A DNA stretch of 64,000 nucleotides, from NCBI GenBank assembly GCA_918807975.1, contig OU964923.1:1612001-1676000 (forward strand). Reading direction: 5' to 3'. Origin of the DNA: Aplidium turbinatum (Eukaryota; Chordata; Ascidiacea; Aplousobranchia; Polyclinidae). The notes under the pieces were generated by a model. That model was given only the letters and a program-made list of their open reading frames with translations. It was not told the origin of the DNA and did no database searches. Shown here one piece after another: positions 13,503 through 24,145 of this stretch (positions are counted from its first letter, which is position 1; every line of letters begins with the position of its first letter). Made by a program: the position numbers and the translations under genes.

Positions 13503-14865
13503 CTAGACCGTGTAGATGGCTGGGTCGTCGCCGTCTGAGTCCGTGAGCTCACCCATCGAACTGAAGACATTTCGATGGGGAGGAGAGGTCCCGGGCAGTC
13601 CAGCCCGCAGAGACTCTCTCGAAGAAACGGACTCCAGGTCAGTTGACGAGTTCTCATTGTCAACTGAGACCGACGCATCCTTGGAGCTGGCGTGGGATGC
13701 GTCATGATCTCTGGGATTCTTCGTCTTCGGAGATTCAGGTTGAGTAAACGATCTCCGCGTGTGTGCGAGTTCTTTTGGAGTCGATGTCTTGGACTCTGTG
13801 TTGGACATGGGCTTATCCAATTCAGCATCTGGCGAGAAGATGCTGCGCACGTGGGTTTTGGGTTTGTGTTTCCCTCCTTTGCCCACGGTGATAAAGCCAT
13901 CGTCGCTCGTGGGGGGGGTCTTCCTCTTCCTGTTGTTTGGGGCGGGGGGGGGTTCTGCCTCTTCCTCTTCCCCTTCCTCTTCCACTACACATTTCCCGGA
14001 ACTTTTCTCTTGCGTCACATCCAAGCTTGTGAAAGTCTGTTGATCCGCAAACATGGCAGGGTAGACGGTACCTGGCCGGTGACGAATCCCGGGAGCGTTT
14101 TGAGTATACTTTGTCGCTCCTGTCCCGGGAGTGTTTTGTTCTTCTTTTAGGCGTCCGGTTTCTGGTCGGCTTGAACGCCCGGTCACGGGGTGGATCAGTT
14201 TTGGACGCCCCGTCTCGATGTGGATTGGCCTGGGTCTTTTTCGGTTTCGTGGGGCACTTTGATGTTAGGTGTCCCCGGACTTTGCAAATCTGGCAGAGTG
14301 GCAAATGTCCTTCTCCAGGCTTGGTGATGGAGATCCATTCACCAAACATCTGCACCTTCTCTGGGATGTTGGCGAGTTTAGTGTTCTGCAGGTACACATG
14401 CAGAAACTCGTTGCAGATGGTGGGGTGCTGCTTGTGTTTACCTTTAACCATCTGGTAAACATTTCCCCAGTTTGCTTGGCAAGCAAACTCATTAATTAAA
14501 TCCAGATGCCACTCGTCCGGCACTGGATATAATGTGATCACGTCGCATGGTGGCATCGGTCGCCATACTTTGATCACGTAACCTACTTCCTTGTGCTTGT
14601 AGGTCACGGGTGACTGATGGTCTAGCGCCAGCTGTTCCATCAGCACGGATTTGGTTTCATTCTCAGAAGCTGAGAATGTAACGGTGAAAATGTGCTGCCG
14701 CAGGCTTTTGGCACGCACAGCTTTTATCTCCTTTCCATACTTTGCAAGGAAGCCATCTTGCATAAAGAAACTGATGAAAGTGCTTACATCAAGCCAGGAC
14801 TGGCTGGATGCTTGCACAACCAAGGTTCTTTGATATTTAAACTCGTTGGCCTTAGAGTCGCCCAT
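13503..14865 (-). pseudogene. LINE ORF1: zinc-knuckle nucleic-acid-binding protein, split in two frames
   Basis: The first frame (14865 to 13822) opens with MGDSKANEFKYQ and carries a CCHC knuckle CQICKVRGHLTSKC and a second Cys/His cluster CHVCGSTDFHKLGC, followed by Arg/Gly- and Arg/Ser-rich basic sequence. This matches RNA-binding ORF1 proteins of Tx1/L1 elements with knuckles. The acidic, Ser-rich C-terminal part lies in another frame (14186 to a stop at 13503), ending 46 bp before the ORF2 start. The change of frame must fall between about 13820 and 14020, in a purine-rich low-complexity tract next to runs of eight and nine G. It may be a real mutation, a length error in sequencing, or less likely recoding. 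Confidence 0.75.
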
Positions 14866-14950
14866 GAGTATAGCTGGTGTTTAGTTTATGTTATTTTAAA
14901 TATAAGAATTAACAAAGACTTACCAAAGTCCAAGCTTTTCAAGTTTTAAA

Positions 14951-15281
14951 TTTTCCTTCTGAAGGAAAATTTAGCTAAATTCTGTCTTGACCACACCCTA
15001 AAAGCTGGTCACGTACTGTCTAGACTCGCTGTAGCTAACTGGCTATTCTCACCTGACCTACTTTCTACGTGGCAATCAGCTAATTCCCTTAAGGGGAAAA
15101 GGCTGACTCCAAAAAAAATCTAGGGAGGGAAAAAAAGCTAACTACTCGCCTAGATCAGTGGTTCCCAGCAAGGGGGCCACTGATCTAGCTGTCGTAGGCT
15201 ATTTTCTAAACTTTCTAGTTATTTATTTATCTAGCTGACTTTAAAAAAAATCTAAAAAGGCTGGTAAAAGTTAGGCCGGTG
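14951..15281. other. Possible LINE 5' UTR or relic DNA with two hairpins
   Basis: No coding frame. Two perfect inverted repeats stand out: AAATTTTCCTTC at 14948-14959 with its complement at 14961-14972 (one-base spacer), and CTAGATCAGTGG at 15150-15161 with its complement at 15177-15188. The second encloses CAGTGGTTCCCA, the terminal motif of the hAT element at 57853, so it may be a collapsed hAT relic rather than LINE sequence. The stretch ends at the target duplication of the next element. Confidence 0.35.
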
Positions 15282-17097
15282 CAGGGTTACCAGGTTGGCT
15301 TTTTTCAAGCCAAATTTCTCAAATCTGGCTCTTTTTTAAGGCCTTTGGCTGGAAGATTTACGGTTTGGCTTTTTTTTGTAATTTGGCTTCTTTTTGGCTT
15401 TTTTTTAAGTTTGGTTTTTTAACCAGTAATAGCCTATATTTTTTTTACTTTTTAGGTAGGCCACTGAACAAAGTGAACATATATCATAAATCTGCAATTT
15501 TTCCCCTTGCTAATTGTTGCTAATTCCGTAAAATCCTAACTAAATGTGAACATATGTACCCTAGGATGACTACTGACCAGCCTTGTTTGACTCTCGATTG
15601 TCTGGAAAGTAAAAAGCTAATGGTGGCAACCATGTTAGATGAAACAGCAGAACGTCCACAAGGAGACGAAGCGTCAAAGTAGATGCGTTTTTTGGCAATA
15701 AAGGTCTAGAACAGTTTTGCACCTCTAATTCAAAATAGCTTCTTCAGCTGTTGGGTGTAGATGAAGCAATACTTTCGAAGGACCCTGCTCATTGGACTGA
15801 ATATGGTGCATTTATTTAAGCTTTACACATAGCAAAGGGCTTTTCAGCAGTCAATGACAGAGCAGAGAGAAGAGTTGCTGTAATCCAGGATTTTAACAAA
15901 CTGTTAACTAAAGATGAGGTCCAACTTCAGTTTCTTGTGTAAGTTGTTACTGAATATAGGAAACTGTTTTCCAAATTGCGACAAGAACAATATTGTTGAT
16001 AATATCGCTTCATGCAGTACTCACCAGAATTGCATTTTGAAATGAATATCGTCACCAGTGTTCCTTCTAAGGTTCAAAAATTGAGAAAATAAATGAAATT
16101 CTGTATATAGATGGTTTCGTGGTCACAAAAAAGATTGTGAAATCAAGATATGGTAAGATTTCACAAGTCCTAATTTCTTGGAAGGAACACTGATCGTCAC
16201 ATATTTTTATAGAGCTAATGCTATCGTAGGCTATCGTACCTTTTGTGCTAAAATGTGTTTTTTCTAAATAACGGCTTTTCTACTTAGCTGCATTTAATGT
16301 TCACAAAGCAGATAGGAAACTATGTTTTCTGCATCTTTTGACACAAAACCGTACAGTATCTCTAGCTCAAGTGGTTTTTGAGATACGCAGATTTGGTATT
16401 TTGAGGGAGGGTACAGTAGCCTACATGAGGGGGGAAGGCCACCCCTAAATCAACTTCAAACTTAAAAAAAGTTTGGAGTAATTTTTTCTGACAATCTCAC
16501 CATTTGAAAGGGTGTCCCAAGTAAAATTCAAAAATTCAATTTTAAGAGCCACCCTAATGTACAGTTGTACACGCAAAGTGAAATCATGCAAAACTCTACT
16601 GATGACTTTGAATCGTTTTTGTAATTTTTAAAAAAATATGATTCATGATTTCATGCCAGCACCAAATGTTTCCGCTTACATGTTGGGTGCACCTTGCAAG
16701 GGGAAGAGTGTAATTGCCCTTCTCCTAAATTGTAAGGTTATTTTGAATGTGTAGCAGTTTTTTGCTTGTTAGGTCCTCAACCAATATTTCACACTCTTTT
16801 TAATAGTGCTATACTTCTTAGTTCAAGAATATTTTGAAGATCCTTTTCTTAGGCAAACATATTTTTGTTCTGGCTATGCTCTCTGCATCCTACGAGGTAA
16901 AACGTGTTTTGTGCTGTTAATTTGTCCATTTAATAACACCAAGTATGTGATGATCACTTGTTTTTAGTACTTGATAGTCGTGCTTTGTTGGCTTTTTTTT
17001 GGCTTTTCTCAAAAGATATTTGGCTTTTTTATTTTCATTTTGGCTGGACTTTCAGTCAAGTTTGGCTTTTTTTTGCAATTTTGATCTGGCAACCCTG
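15282..17097. mobile_element. hAT-type DNA transposon with perfect 8-bp target duplication
   Basis: The element starts CAGGGTTACCAG and ends CTGGCAACCCTG, giving imperfect terminal inverted repeats, and is flanked on both sides by GGCCGGTG (15274-15281 and 17098-17105). An 8-bp duplication with CAG.G ends is diagnostic of hAT. Both ends carry several copies of a subterminal TTTGGCTTTTT motif. Inside, around 15660-15960 on the plus strand, a decayed frame reads VNDRAERRVAVIQDFNKLL and TKDEVQLQFLV, which resembles the tail of transposon proteins annotated as uncharacterised in other invertebrates. The frame carries several stops, so the element is non-autonomous. Confidence 0.8.
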
Positions 17098-17777
17098 GGC
17101 CGGTGTCGCTTTCACTCGCTCGCTCTAGCGAGGAAAGCAAGGCTTGCTTGTTAAACGCTTTTTGGCAGCAATGTTTCCAAAGCCACCAGGTCGCAATTAA
17201 TCGTTCGCACTTTGAATAAGGCTCTGAGACTTACCTTATTCAAATAGAACTCACGTCATTGGACCTATGATAGAGAGATCACTTTGTTGGTGTGGTGTTC
17301 TTAACTTAATAAACCGAGAATTTTTCAATTGTTGTTGAGCGTTTTAGAAAAAAATAAGCTTACTTTTAAAATGCATGAGCCAGTTGTGAAAAGTTGAATT
17401 TTTTGAGAATTGCAGCGTTTCATCTCACTCAAGTTGATAACCTCCAGTGATGAGCCATGAGTCTCCTACCCAGTTGTGAAACTTGTTGTGAACAACACAT
17501 TGCATTTGAGCAAGTGACTACTGTGCTAGCAACATATCAGCAAGTGGTTGAAATTGGTTAATGCTGAACATAAGCAAGTAAAATTTGACCAAGCCGATAC
17601 TTGACACGTAGCAAGTTTAGTAAGCGATGATCAAGCAAGTCTGATGCTAGATGACAATCTCATTTGCTGAACTTGGCAGTAGCTGAAATATACTTGCTGA
17701 GTTGAAGCACTTGCTGAGTTGTCGCATGCCGCGTGGTCCGACTATCCTTCAAATCCTATCCTCAAATATCCATCCAC

Positions 17778-18060
17778 CCCGATAGCTCAGTTAGGTAGCA
17801 CTTGGCTTCGAGAATGAAGAAGCTTTAAGATCAAGTGGCGCTGGTTCGACTCTCTGAGTGTGCGCTTGAGCATTGAGCGACCCATTTCAGGACTGCTCTC
17901 CATTGAGCGGCATCTAAAGAATGGAATAGTTCCCCGGTAACCAAACTTCACTCTTTCAATCTCAGTAACCGACCCTGCGTCAAGAGCCTCTACAAGTAAG
18001 CGAAACTACCAGGAATATCCTATCAAGGCTTTGTTAGTTCAAGAATAAAGATTCAAAACT
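17778..18060 (+). mobile_element. tRNA-derived SINE, family C
   Basis: Starts with a tRNA-like head: A-box-like TAGCTCAGTTAGGTAG at about 17783 and B box GGTTCGACTC at about 17846. A body of about 190 bp follows with CCTCTACAAGTAAGCGAAAC and an end near CAAGAATAAAGATTC. The body recurs at about 38762-38985 in ITIH gene A and, shortened, at 61600-61690 in gene B, which supports a dispersed repeat rather than a tRNA gene. The anticodon arm does not fold cleanly, so a functional tRNA is unlikely. Confidence 0.6.
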
Positions 18061-18087
18061 AAACCAACCAATCCACAATTCATCGAA

Positions 18088-18381
18088 TCAACAAAGTTTT
18101 ATTTCAGTTTTCGCAGAACTCAAACAGGAAACCAGCGTCGCTTTCGGTTCATCTCCAAAGTCAAACGTTGGAATGTACCAGTGTTGCCAACCACACTTAA
18201 TGAATGGGACTTTTTCATAGAGGACTTTTTGGTACTCCAGAGTATCAATTGGCAACACTGGATTGTATTGCTTGTGCAAATATTCTTTCAAGTTGTCGGG
18301 ATTTTTCGTTGTTGACAAACCGCCATCTTGCTCGTTCCGTATCAGTGCACTCGAAACGCGCGGATTCAATCGACCGTGCAC
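18088..18381 (-). CDS. Small hypothetical ORF, 97 codons, with overlapping poly(A) signal
   Basis: A minus-strand frame ends ...SCLSSAKTEIKLC at 18088, and its last codons contain AATAAA on the same strand, as in some short 3' ends. I do not recognise the family. Composition is protein-like (aromatic and charged residues in KVPFIKCGWQHWYIPTFDFG), but there is no second copy for comparison, and the start is unclear: the frame may begin upstream of a splice site, or an ATGGCGG context at about 18333 in another frame may be the true start of something else. It lies between a SINE and decayed transposons, so it may be a remnant of a processed copy. Confidence 0.2.
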   Translation of the reverse strand: MHGRLNPRVSSALIRNEQDGGLSTTKNPDNLKEYLHKQYNPVLPIDTLEYQKVLYEKVPFIKCGWQHWYIPTFDFGDEPKATLVSCLSSAKTEIKLC

Positions 18382-19070
18382 TCCTCGTCACTACAACGTT
18401 AAAGCAACGTGTTTCAACGCAAAGCGACATTATTGGGTTACGCTTGTGTTAGTCACCTGGGATTCAGCGTCAGAAACATTGTCATATTGCTGAGCAGTGC
18501 TTAGCGAGGATGTCAGGAAAGCATGGCAAGCTTAGTTATCGAAAGATTCTCATCCAGCTACGCAGTCCTTTTTGCATTGTTTTAACGCATGCAGACGGTT
18601 AATCAACGTCAAAATCCGCCGAGTTGCTGACTGGGCTTCACACAAGTCCTTGCCATGGTGACGGCAGGCTAGTCTGTAACAAGTATATTGGAAACTGTAA
18701 CTTCGCTGCTGCAATTAAGCTTCTATTTCACAAGTTGTAGAAATCGTAAACTCTTGAAGAGCTGCTTCAAATGTAAGCCGTGCCGAGGCTGCACCTATTT
18801 GTCTGGAGCAAATATTTGCTTTTCCTAATATAGGAAGCAAAGGAAAAGATTACATGTGAAAAGTGTTGATTGTGGAAAGTGTTTAGTTTTGTATCCAAAA
18901 GCGAAAGTTAGAACTTACACTAGATGCTCTAATTTCATTAGTTACAGTCTTTCTAAAGCAATTTCGGCCAATTTGTGGTTGTTGCTACACGTTTTGAAGG
19001 AGAGGAAAAAACTAATTATGACATCACGAAGAGAAATTGTAAGCCTGTGAAGCCAAACACTTCAGTCCAG
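18382..19070. other. Unassigned intergenic DNA
   Basis: No domain-bearing frame, tRNA or clear repeat seen. The short frame near 18856-19050 has no recognisable similarity. Confidence 0.4.
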
Positions 19071-19379
19071 TGGTGGCCTTTGGGGTGGGCAAACTGGCCC
19101 AGGGCCCGCAAATTTTTGGGGCCCGCGCTTATCCAAAATATGCACAAATAAAATTTACATTAAGCACTAGCAGAGAGCAGTAGGCTAACTGATACATTTC
19201 AGTCATAGTTTATAGTTTGCATTCCTATCTTTTTTTGTGTTGTGTGATATTTGTGCATCACATCTCCAGACTCCATCACAAAAGAAAATTTGTTAAAAAA
19301 TGCTCTGAAGCATCCCCAGAATTTGCTGGAGACCTGGACAGTGAAGAACTTTCCACAGTGTAGAGCTTCACAAGAATAT

Positions 19380-19553
19380 CACCATTGAAAACAAAAGAAA
19401 CCACACTTCTCTCTGTTCTACAATATCTGTATCAAAACAAACTGAATGTTGTGTACCGTACCCAAACTTGTGTTTGTTACTAAGACTATTGGACAATGCT
19501 TCTCTTATTAAAGAATTTGCCGCAATAAAAGCTAGAAAGGTGCATTTTGTGTA
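19380..19553 (+). pseudogene. hAT transposase C-terminal remnant
   Basis: The plus strand near 19493-19553 reads NASLIKEFAAIKARKVHFV and then a stop. It resembles the end of ZMYM1/P52rIPK-like hAT transposases (compare IIDQFAAKKARKVKF). Upstream, SVLQYLYQNKLN is in another frame, so the remnant is broken. A CAGTGGTGGCC-type hAT terminus lies about 300 bp upstream (around 19077), but I could not pair it with a matching right end. Confidence 0.5.
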
Positions 19554-19600
19554 AGTGCTGCAGACGGGTGGTGTAGGACTCGAGGACACTGGGTGTATAT

Positions 19601-20855
19601 AGAAAGTTGGTACCAGTGGCGTACCTAGAAAAGGCGTATAGGCACCTAGCAGTGACGATCGGTGAGGGAAAGCAAGGAAAGCAGTGCTTACCTGAGCGAA
19701 AACTATGCAAAGTAGGCTATAATGACTGAATTCTAGGTTTAACTTCTTATTATTTTTATCATGTCTATTTTAACTTGAAAATTACTGTATTCGTGACTAG
19801 AATTACTTGTAACGCTTGTGAGTAGTCTAAATCCTCACCAAACCGCATGTCTTGCCTATAAATGCCAATTAACGCAAACGCTTCTGTCAGAAACAATCAC
19901 TGAGGCTCTAGGTAAGCAACTATCAAAGTTGCTTACCCAGATTCAAAAATGTCAAAAAACGCCTTCGTTTTATCCAATCATCACTCGTTTTGCAAAACGT
20001 CACCAGCTGCTTAACCAATCAGATGTGTTATGGTGAGACCAGGTGAGTCTTGCTTTCCCAGTGACGTCAATGCATACATTCGCTAGAGCGGCTAGACTAA
20101 CTCGTCATAATGGTGCTCGTCACGGTACACAGCACAAGCATCATAATGCCGAAATAATTGTTGCTGTTTTTTGATGTCTCCTCGCCATGTGCTGTACTTT
20201 AGCCTACTAGCTTTCATAGTCATGCCTTTGCCCTTTTTACAGCGTTGATGTAACGTTACTTCGCCAATGAACGTTCAGGTGCGGCTGCAATATTTAGTTT
20301 GTTAAGCTTCTATACGCAGGAGGCAAACTTATCCAGCTTTTTGTACAAATTGCTTGCGGTTGCAATGTTTAGGCCTAAGTGTTAGTTTTTGTAGTGTAGG
20401 CCTAACTGAATATCTCAGAATGAAAATTCATGACGAATTAAATATTTAGACAACTATTATTCCATGTCTAACACTGGATTTTGGTCCTGCAACGTTAAAA
20501 TTAAGATTGTTCATGACTTCTAAACATTAAATGGATGTATGATCACGACATAGGCGAAGCACAATTTGACAGATTTTTATGTTTGATTTGTTTTGAAAAT
20601 GCTCTCAGAGCGCACCAAATTGGAAGTGTTTTTCAAAAATTTCTGGGGGAGGCCACCCAGACCCCCCGCTGGAAGTGTTTCCTTCGGCAACAAGCCTTCG
20701 GGCTTCGCCCGACGGTTACGCCCTTTGTGCCTAGGCCTACTACCTTGCTGCAGCATATTTACAAGTTGCTTTCCCAACGGTTTAAGCCACCGAACGTCAC
20801 TGGCACCTAGGTACCTAGAAAAGGCGTATAGAAAGTTGGTACCAGTGGCGTATAT
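19601..20855. repeat. Segment bounded by shuffled direct repeats with hAT-like end motif
   Basis: AGAAAGTTGGTACCAGTGGCGTA occurs, in pieces of at most 20 identical bases followed by a few more, at about 19601-19623 and again at about 20831-20853. TACCTAGAAAAGGCGTATA also occurs at both ends (about 19623 and 20812), but in swapped order. The CAGTGGCGTA motif resembles hAT termini. The inner 1.2 kb has no intact transposase; near 20640-20760 it is GC-rich with palindromic CCTTCGGGCTTCGCCCG. Most likely nested or rearranged transposon ends. Confidence 0.35.
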
Positions 20856-21337
20856 AGAAAGTTTGTTAGAAGGAGGCCAAGACATTGTGTCAGTCAACCG
20901 CGTAGCGGCTGACTCGGCGGCTGGAGGTCTGGGAGTAGTAGCCTACACACGGGGTAGTCTCAAACTCTCAACGGTAGTACACAGAAAGCTCAAATTTAGT
21001 GAAAATGGCTGTTAATTGGTTGCAATTTTTTTGTACTTGGGTTAAACGTCAAAACGAGGGAGGGGGTTAGATGAAACCGTCAGATAGGGGGAAGGGGGTC
21101 CAAAATCAAGAGCGAATCCGCAGAAGTAAGTTACTGTTCCAATCAATGAACCAACAAAAGATATCAAACACTTCAGAACATAAACAATAAGTTAGTCCTT
21201 CCGACCTCGAATACCTTTTAAACATTCTCGGCGATTCGCAATGACAATTTACAGTTTAATGCGATGGCTGCGCTTGGCAAATATATCAATGACTGCATCA
21301 TACTCGAGTACAATATCCTTAATTAAACACATCTGAG

Positions 21338-21932
21338 CTATAGAACATCCAAACGTGGCTCGGCCATGATGGTGCGGTAATAATTTTTCAGGTAGTTTAG
21401 TGAACTGAAACATAGCTCATTGGAGGTTGTAACTGGAAGCGTAGCAAAGATTCGAAGTACCGGTAATTTATGAATAATCGGATAAGTACCGAGTTGTTTA
21501 GCAGCTTGACACGCATCCACCAGAGTCGCATTTTTCCACAGAAACTGCAAGTCAATTCGCAATTCAATAGTATCTGCAAAGCAATTGCTTGGTTCAACAT
21601 CCAGTATTTCGTGGCAGAAGTCGAAAATTTCGTCGATCGGGCAGTCCTCATCTTCATGAATCAATGAAGGCAGAAATGTGCTGACTTTAAAAGCTATAGC
21701 AAGCAGTGCTCATTGAATCTCTCGTAAATTTGTGCCATGCAATTGTCAAGAAAAGGAAGAAAAACTGTTCGTTTGAAATAGATCTCCGCAGTTTCAGCTG
21801 GAATGTTAGATCGATGTTGTTGTCTAGGTGCTCTCCGGGCATTCGGATTTCTTCGCCAAAAACTGAGCAAGCCTTGCCAAAAAGTTGGTGAAAAAGCCAA
21901 GCTCTGGCATCCTTGCCCATCAGTTGTGCCAT
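21338..21932 (-). pseudogene. ZMYM1/P52rIPK-like hAT transposase remnant
   Basis: On the minus strand, one frame contains IYFKRTVFLPFLDNCMAQIY followed by ERF, matching the (E)YF+RS.FIPFLD segment before the C-terminal region of ZMYM1/P52rIPK-type hAT proteins. Another frame contains LVDACQAAKQLGTYPIIH and then ATLPVTTSNELCFSSLNYLK, the signature of the hAT dimerisation domain (ATLPVTTASNERSFSSL). The serine/arginine pair is partly lost (ELCFSS for ERSFSS) and the parts are in different frames, so it is a broken remnant with no N-terminal zinc finger. Confidence 0.7.
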
Positions 21933-22186
21933 AGACTGCTTATGGTTGTGCGTTCAGCAAGACGCGTTGCTAAATAAATATTTGCGTTGCTGAACACAAG
22001 AACCTTTGGTTTTATTAATTTCTCAAGAAATTTTTAAATAACTAAACAAAACAGCCTCAGAAGATCAAACAACAAAACGCATCACTGAACAGCAAAAGAG
22101 GTAGGCTAGTTATTGAATGATAGTTTCGCGCATTTCCTGCGACTTTTATGCCTACGGTGAAGGTTTTTCGCGTGGCACAAGCCGTA

Positions 22187-22705
22187 GACGTCGCTATAAG
22201 AGCATCTGGACTGGTAACCAAACGCTAGGCCTCATCTTGTACGGCAAACAGGGTTGCCATGTTGGAGGTTTTAACGCCAAATTTCAGAAATTTGAGCGTT
22301 TTTTGATGCGTTTGGGAGGCTACTTTGACTTTGGCATTTTGATATATTTTTGACGTTGTTTTGATTTTTGTCAGCATTGTAAATAGTTTAAATAACTCTG
22401 TTTTATCAATGCGCAGTAACCTATTTACAAAACATCGGTTTGGAAAAGGCAACTTTTCCCCAATCTTGATGATGCTTTTCATAATACAGTATTGTATTTT
22501 GGGCTGATTTTGTAAACAGCATGACACTGTAGCCTAAGGTGTTGCAACCGACCAACCGTGCCATATTTTAATCTGAAAATGTATTAAAAAGCGTCAAGCT
22601 TCTAAACTTTGGCGTTAAAACCGCCAATATAGCAACCCTGTTTGCCATGCAAGATGAGGCCGAGCGTTTGGCTTCCAGTCCAGATTCCAGATGCTATTAT
22701 AGTGA
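22187..22705. mobile_element. Palindromic fold-back element with hAT-like inner ends
   Basis: Inner inverted repeats start CAGGGTTGCCATGTTGG at 22249 and end in the complement of CAGGGTTGCTATATTGG at 22640. Unlike a normal insertion, the flanks are also inverted copies of each other: GCCTCATCTTGTACGGCAAA before and its near complement after, continuing outward through CCAAACGC and GCATCTGGA. The arms total about 130 bp, interrupted by about 330 bp. The CAGGGTTGCCA end resembles the element at 15282. No coding capacity. Confidence 0.6.
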
Positions 22706-23615
22706 CGTCCTCGCACAAGGGTAGTGTAGAACCGGTTGTGTGTTGCGTCACAGTCGAAGATTAATTATTGATAATTAATCACAGAAAGCAAGTACACTTG
22801 CTTTGATGCTTTCGCTTTTGAGAGAATGGTTTCGATGAAATTTTGTAAAACATACATGAAAGTTCGCATAGTGAGATTCGAATGAACTTCCATCGAAATT
22901 GGTTTCGTGCATTTACTGTAAGTTTATCAACGGCTCAATCTGTAACTTGAGATGTTGTCGCGCGCGTGGGCTTCAATTGAACCATTGTTACGGAACAAGT
23001 GTCGTTCGTAGGCGGAAAGCTATCCACTGTTGTCATCATAATGTGTTCAATAAGAGCTAGTTTGCGAGATAGGCCTAAAGGTTTCTACATTGCATTTGTG
23101 CTAAATCTCCCTCCGATTTCGGCATTGACAGGAAATAGCAATGGCCTTCGGGCAAAACTAGCGATTTTAAAGACGCAGAGGCGATTTATCGCGGCATTAG
23201 TGCTTTTCTTTTATTGAGAAAATTGCAAAATATAAACAGACCAAGCTTAGCAGGTGCTTAGGAGTTATCAACAGAAAGTAAATGTAGTTCAACATCAACA
23301 ATTGTCGTTCGATCAACCACTGCGGTGAAGGAGTGAGGAAAAGCCGAAAAAAGGTCAAACAAAAATCTTTAAAAGCGAAGACAATGGGATGGTTTCGCGC
23401 TAACCATGTTAAGGATAAGTAGGTTGTGATAATGATGCGTCTGCATCGCGAATAAGATAGGATACAGTTGTAAAAAAGTGATCTGAAGAAGAATGCAGCA
23501 GTTGTGAAGCGATATTAATCTGGGGTAGACAGAAACTACCATTTGGGTGTTCAGCAGCAGTTTTGTTCTGGCTGTCTCTGGAAGCCACCTGCAGAGCTAA
23601 ACGATTTATTTGTTG
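22706..23615. other. Unassigned intergenic DNA
   Basis: No supported gene or repeat. Short frames have no recognisable domains. Confidence 0.4.
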
Positions 23616-23623
23616 GTTTAGTC

Positions 23624-23937
23624 CAGTGGCTGTCAACCTTTTTCGGCTTAGGCTACGGCACCATCCAAACAACCAAATAATTTAGCGGCACCCACTGTCA
23701 AACCAAAAAGTTTCTGCATTAAATAAAAACAATTTTGAAAAGAGTTTTCGCAAAAACAAAACTAACTACAGCTTTGTATCATATCATGCACAATTTATTG
23801 AAGTTCGTGTCAAACAAAGTCAGTGCGAAATTTGCGCTTGAGGTTTAGTGCAAATCCGTTCAATGTGAGCTTGCGGCACCCTTGTGAAATGTAAATGGCA
23901 CCCTTGAGTGCTGCGGCATCCCGGTTGGGAACCACGG
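23624..23937. mobile_element. hAT MITE, 314 bp
   Basis: Begins CAGTGGCTGTCAACC and ends GGTTGGGAACCACGG, the inverted complement of a CAGTGGTTCCCAACC-type end with a few changes. It is flanked by GTTTAGTC (23616-23623) and GTTTAATC (23938-23945), a 7/8 matching target duplication. Both subterminal regions repeat GCGGCACCC-like motifs. There is no coding frame. It lies just upstream of the ITIH duplication boundary. Confidence 0.7.
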
Positions 23938-24145
23938 GTTTAATCTTCCATAAACATTGCCACAAGAACCGAAATCATCGAGCGGAGAGAAGCAAACGCT
24001 TCCATACCGCAGGACATTATTTCATCATAAACAAGGATATAGGGGACGTTCCTATGTTTTGTACTGTGCAACCCAGCAAGAATACCAAAGTTATCATTGT
24101 GTTTCAGCGTATGTAGGCTATAAGCTTAGTCAAGTATATTGAAAG

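Larger units (their letters stand above)
9118..14950 (-). mobile_element. L1/Tx1-like LINE, nearly full length
   Basis: A minus-strand non-LTR retrotransposon. The T-run at about 9119-9144 is its poly(A) tail, followed by an 0.7-kb 3' UTR, ORF2 (endonuclease plus RT) and ORF1 (zinc knuckles) starting at 14865. The upstream limit is uncertain: a 5' UTR may extend past 14950, possibly to the hAT element at 15282 or beyond. I found no convincing target-site duplication. A second copy at 28000-30555 matches it almost base for base through the 3' UTR and RT, so the family was active recently. One ORF2 frame break (a T-run one base shorter near 10472 than in the second copy) and a frame change late in ORF1 suggest this copy is no longer competent, unless those are sequencing errors. 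Confidence 0.85.

Noticed and set aside
17778-17860. Functional tRNA gene
   Set aside because: A and B boxes are present but the anticodon arm does not fold and the following body is a dispersed repeat, so it is a SINE head.
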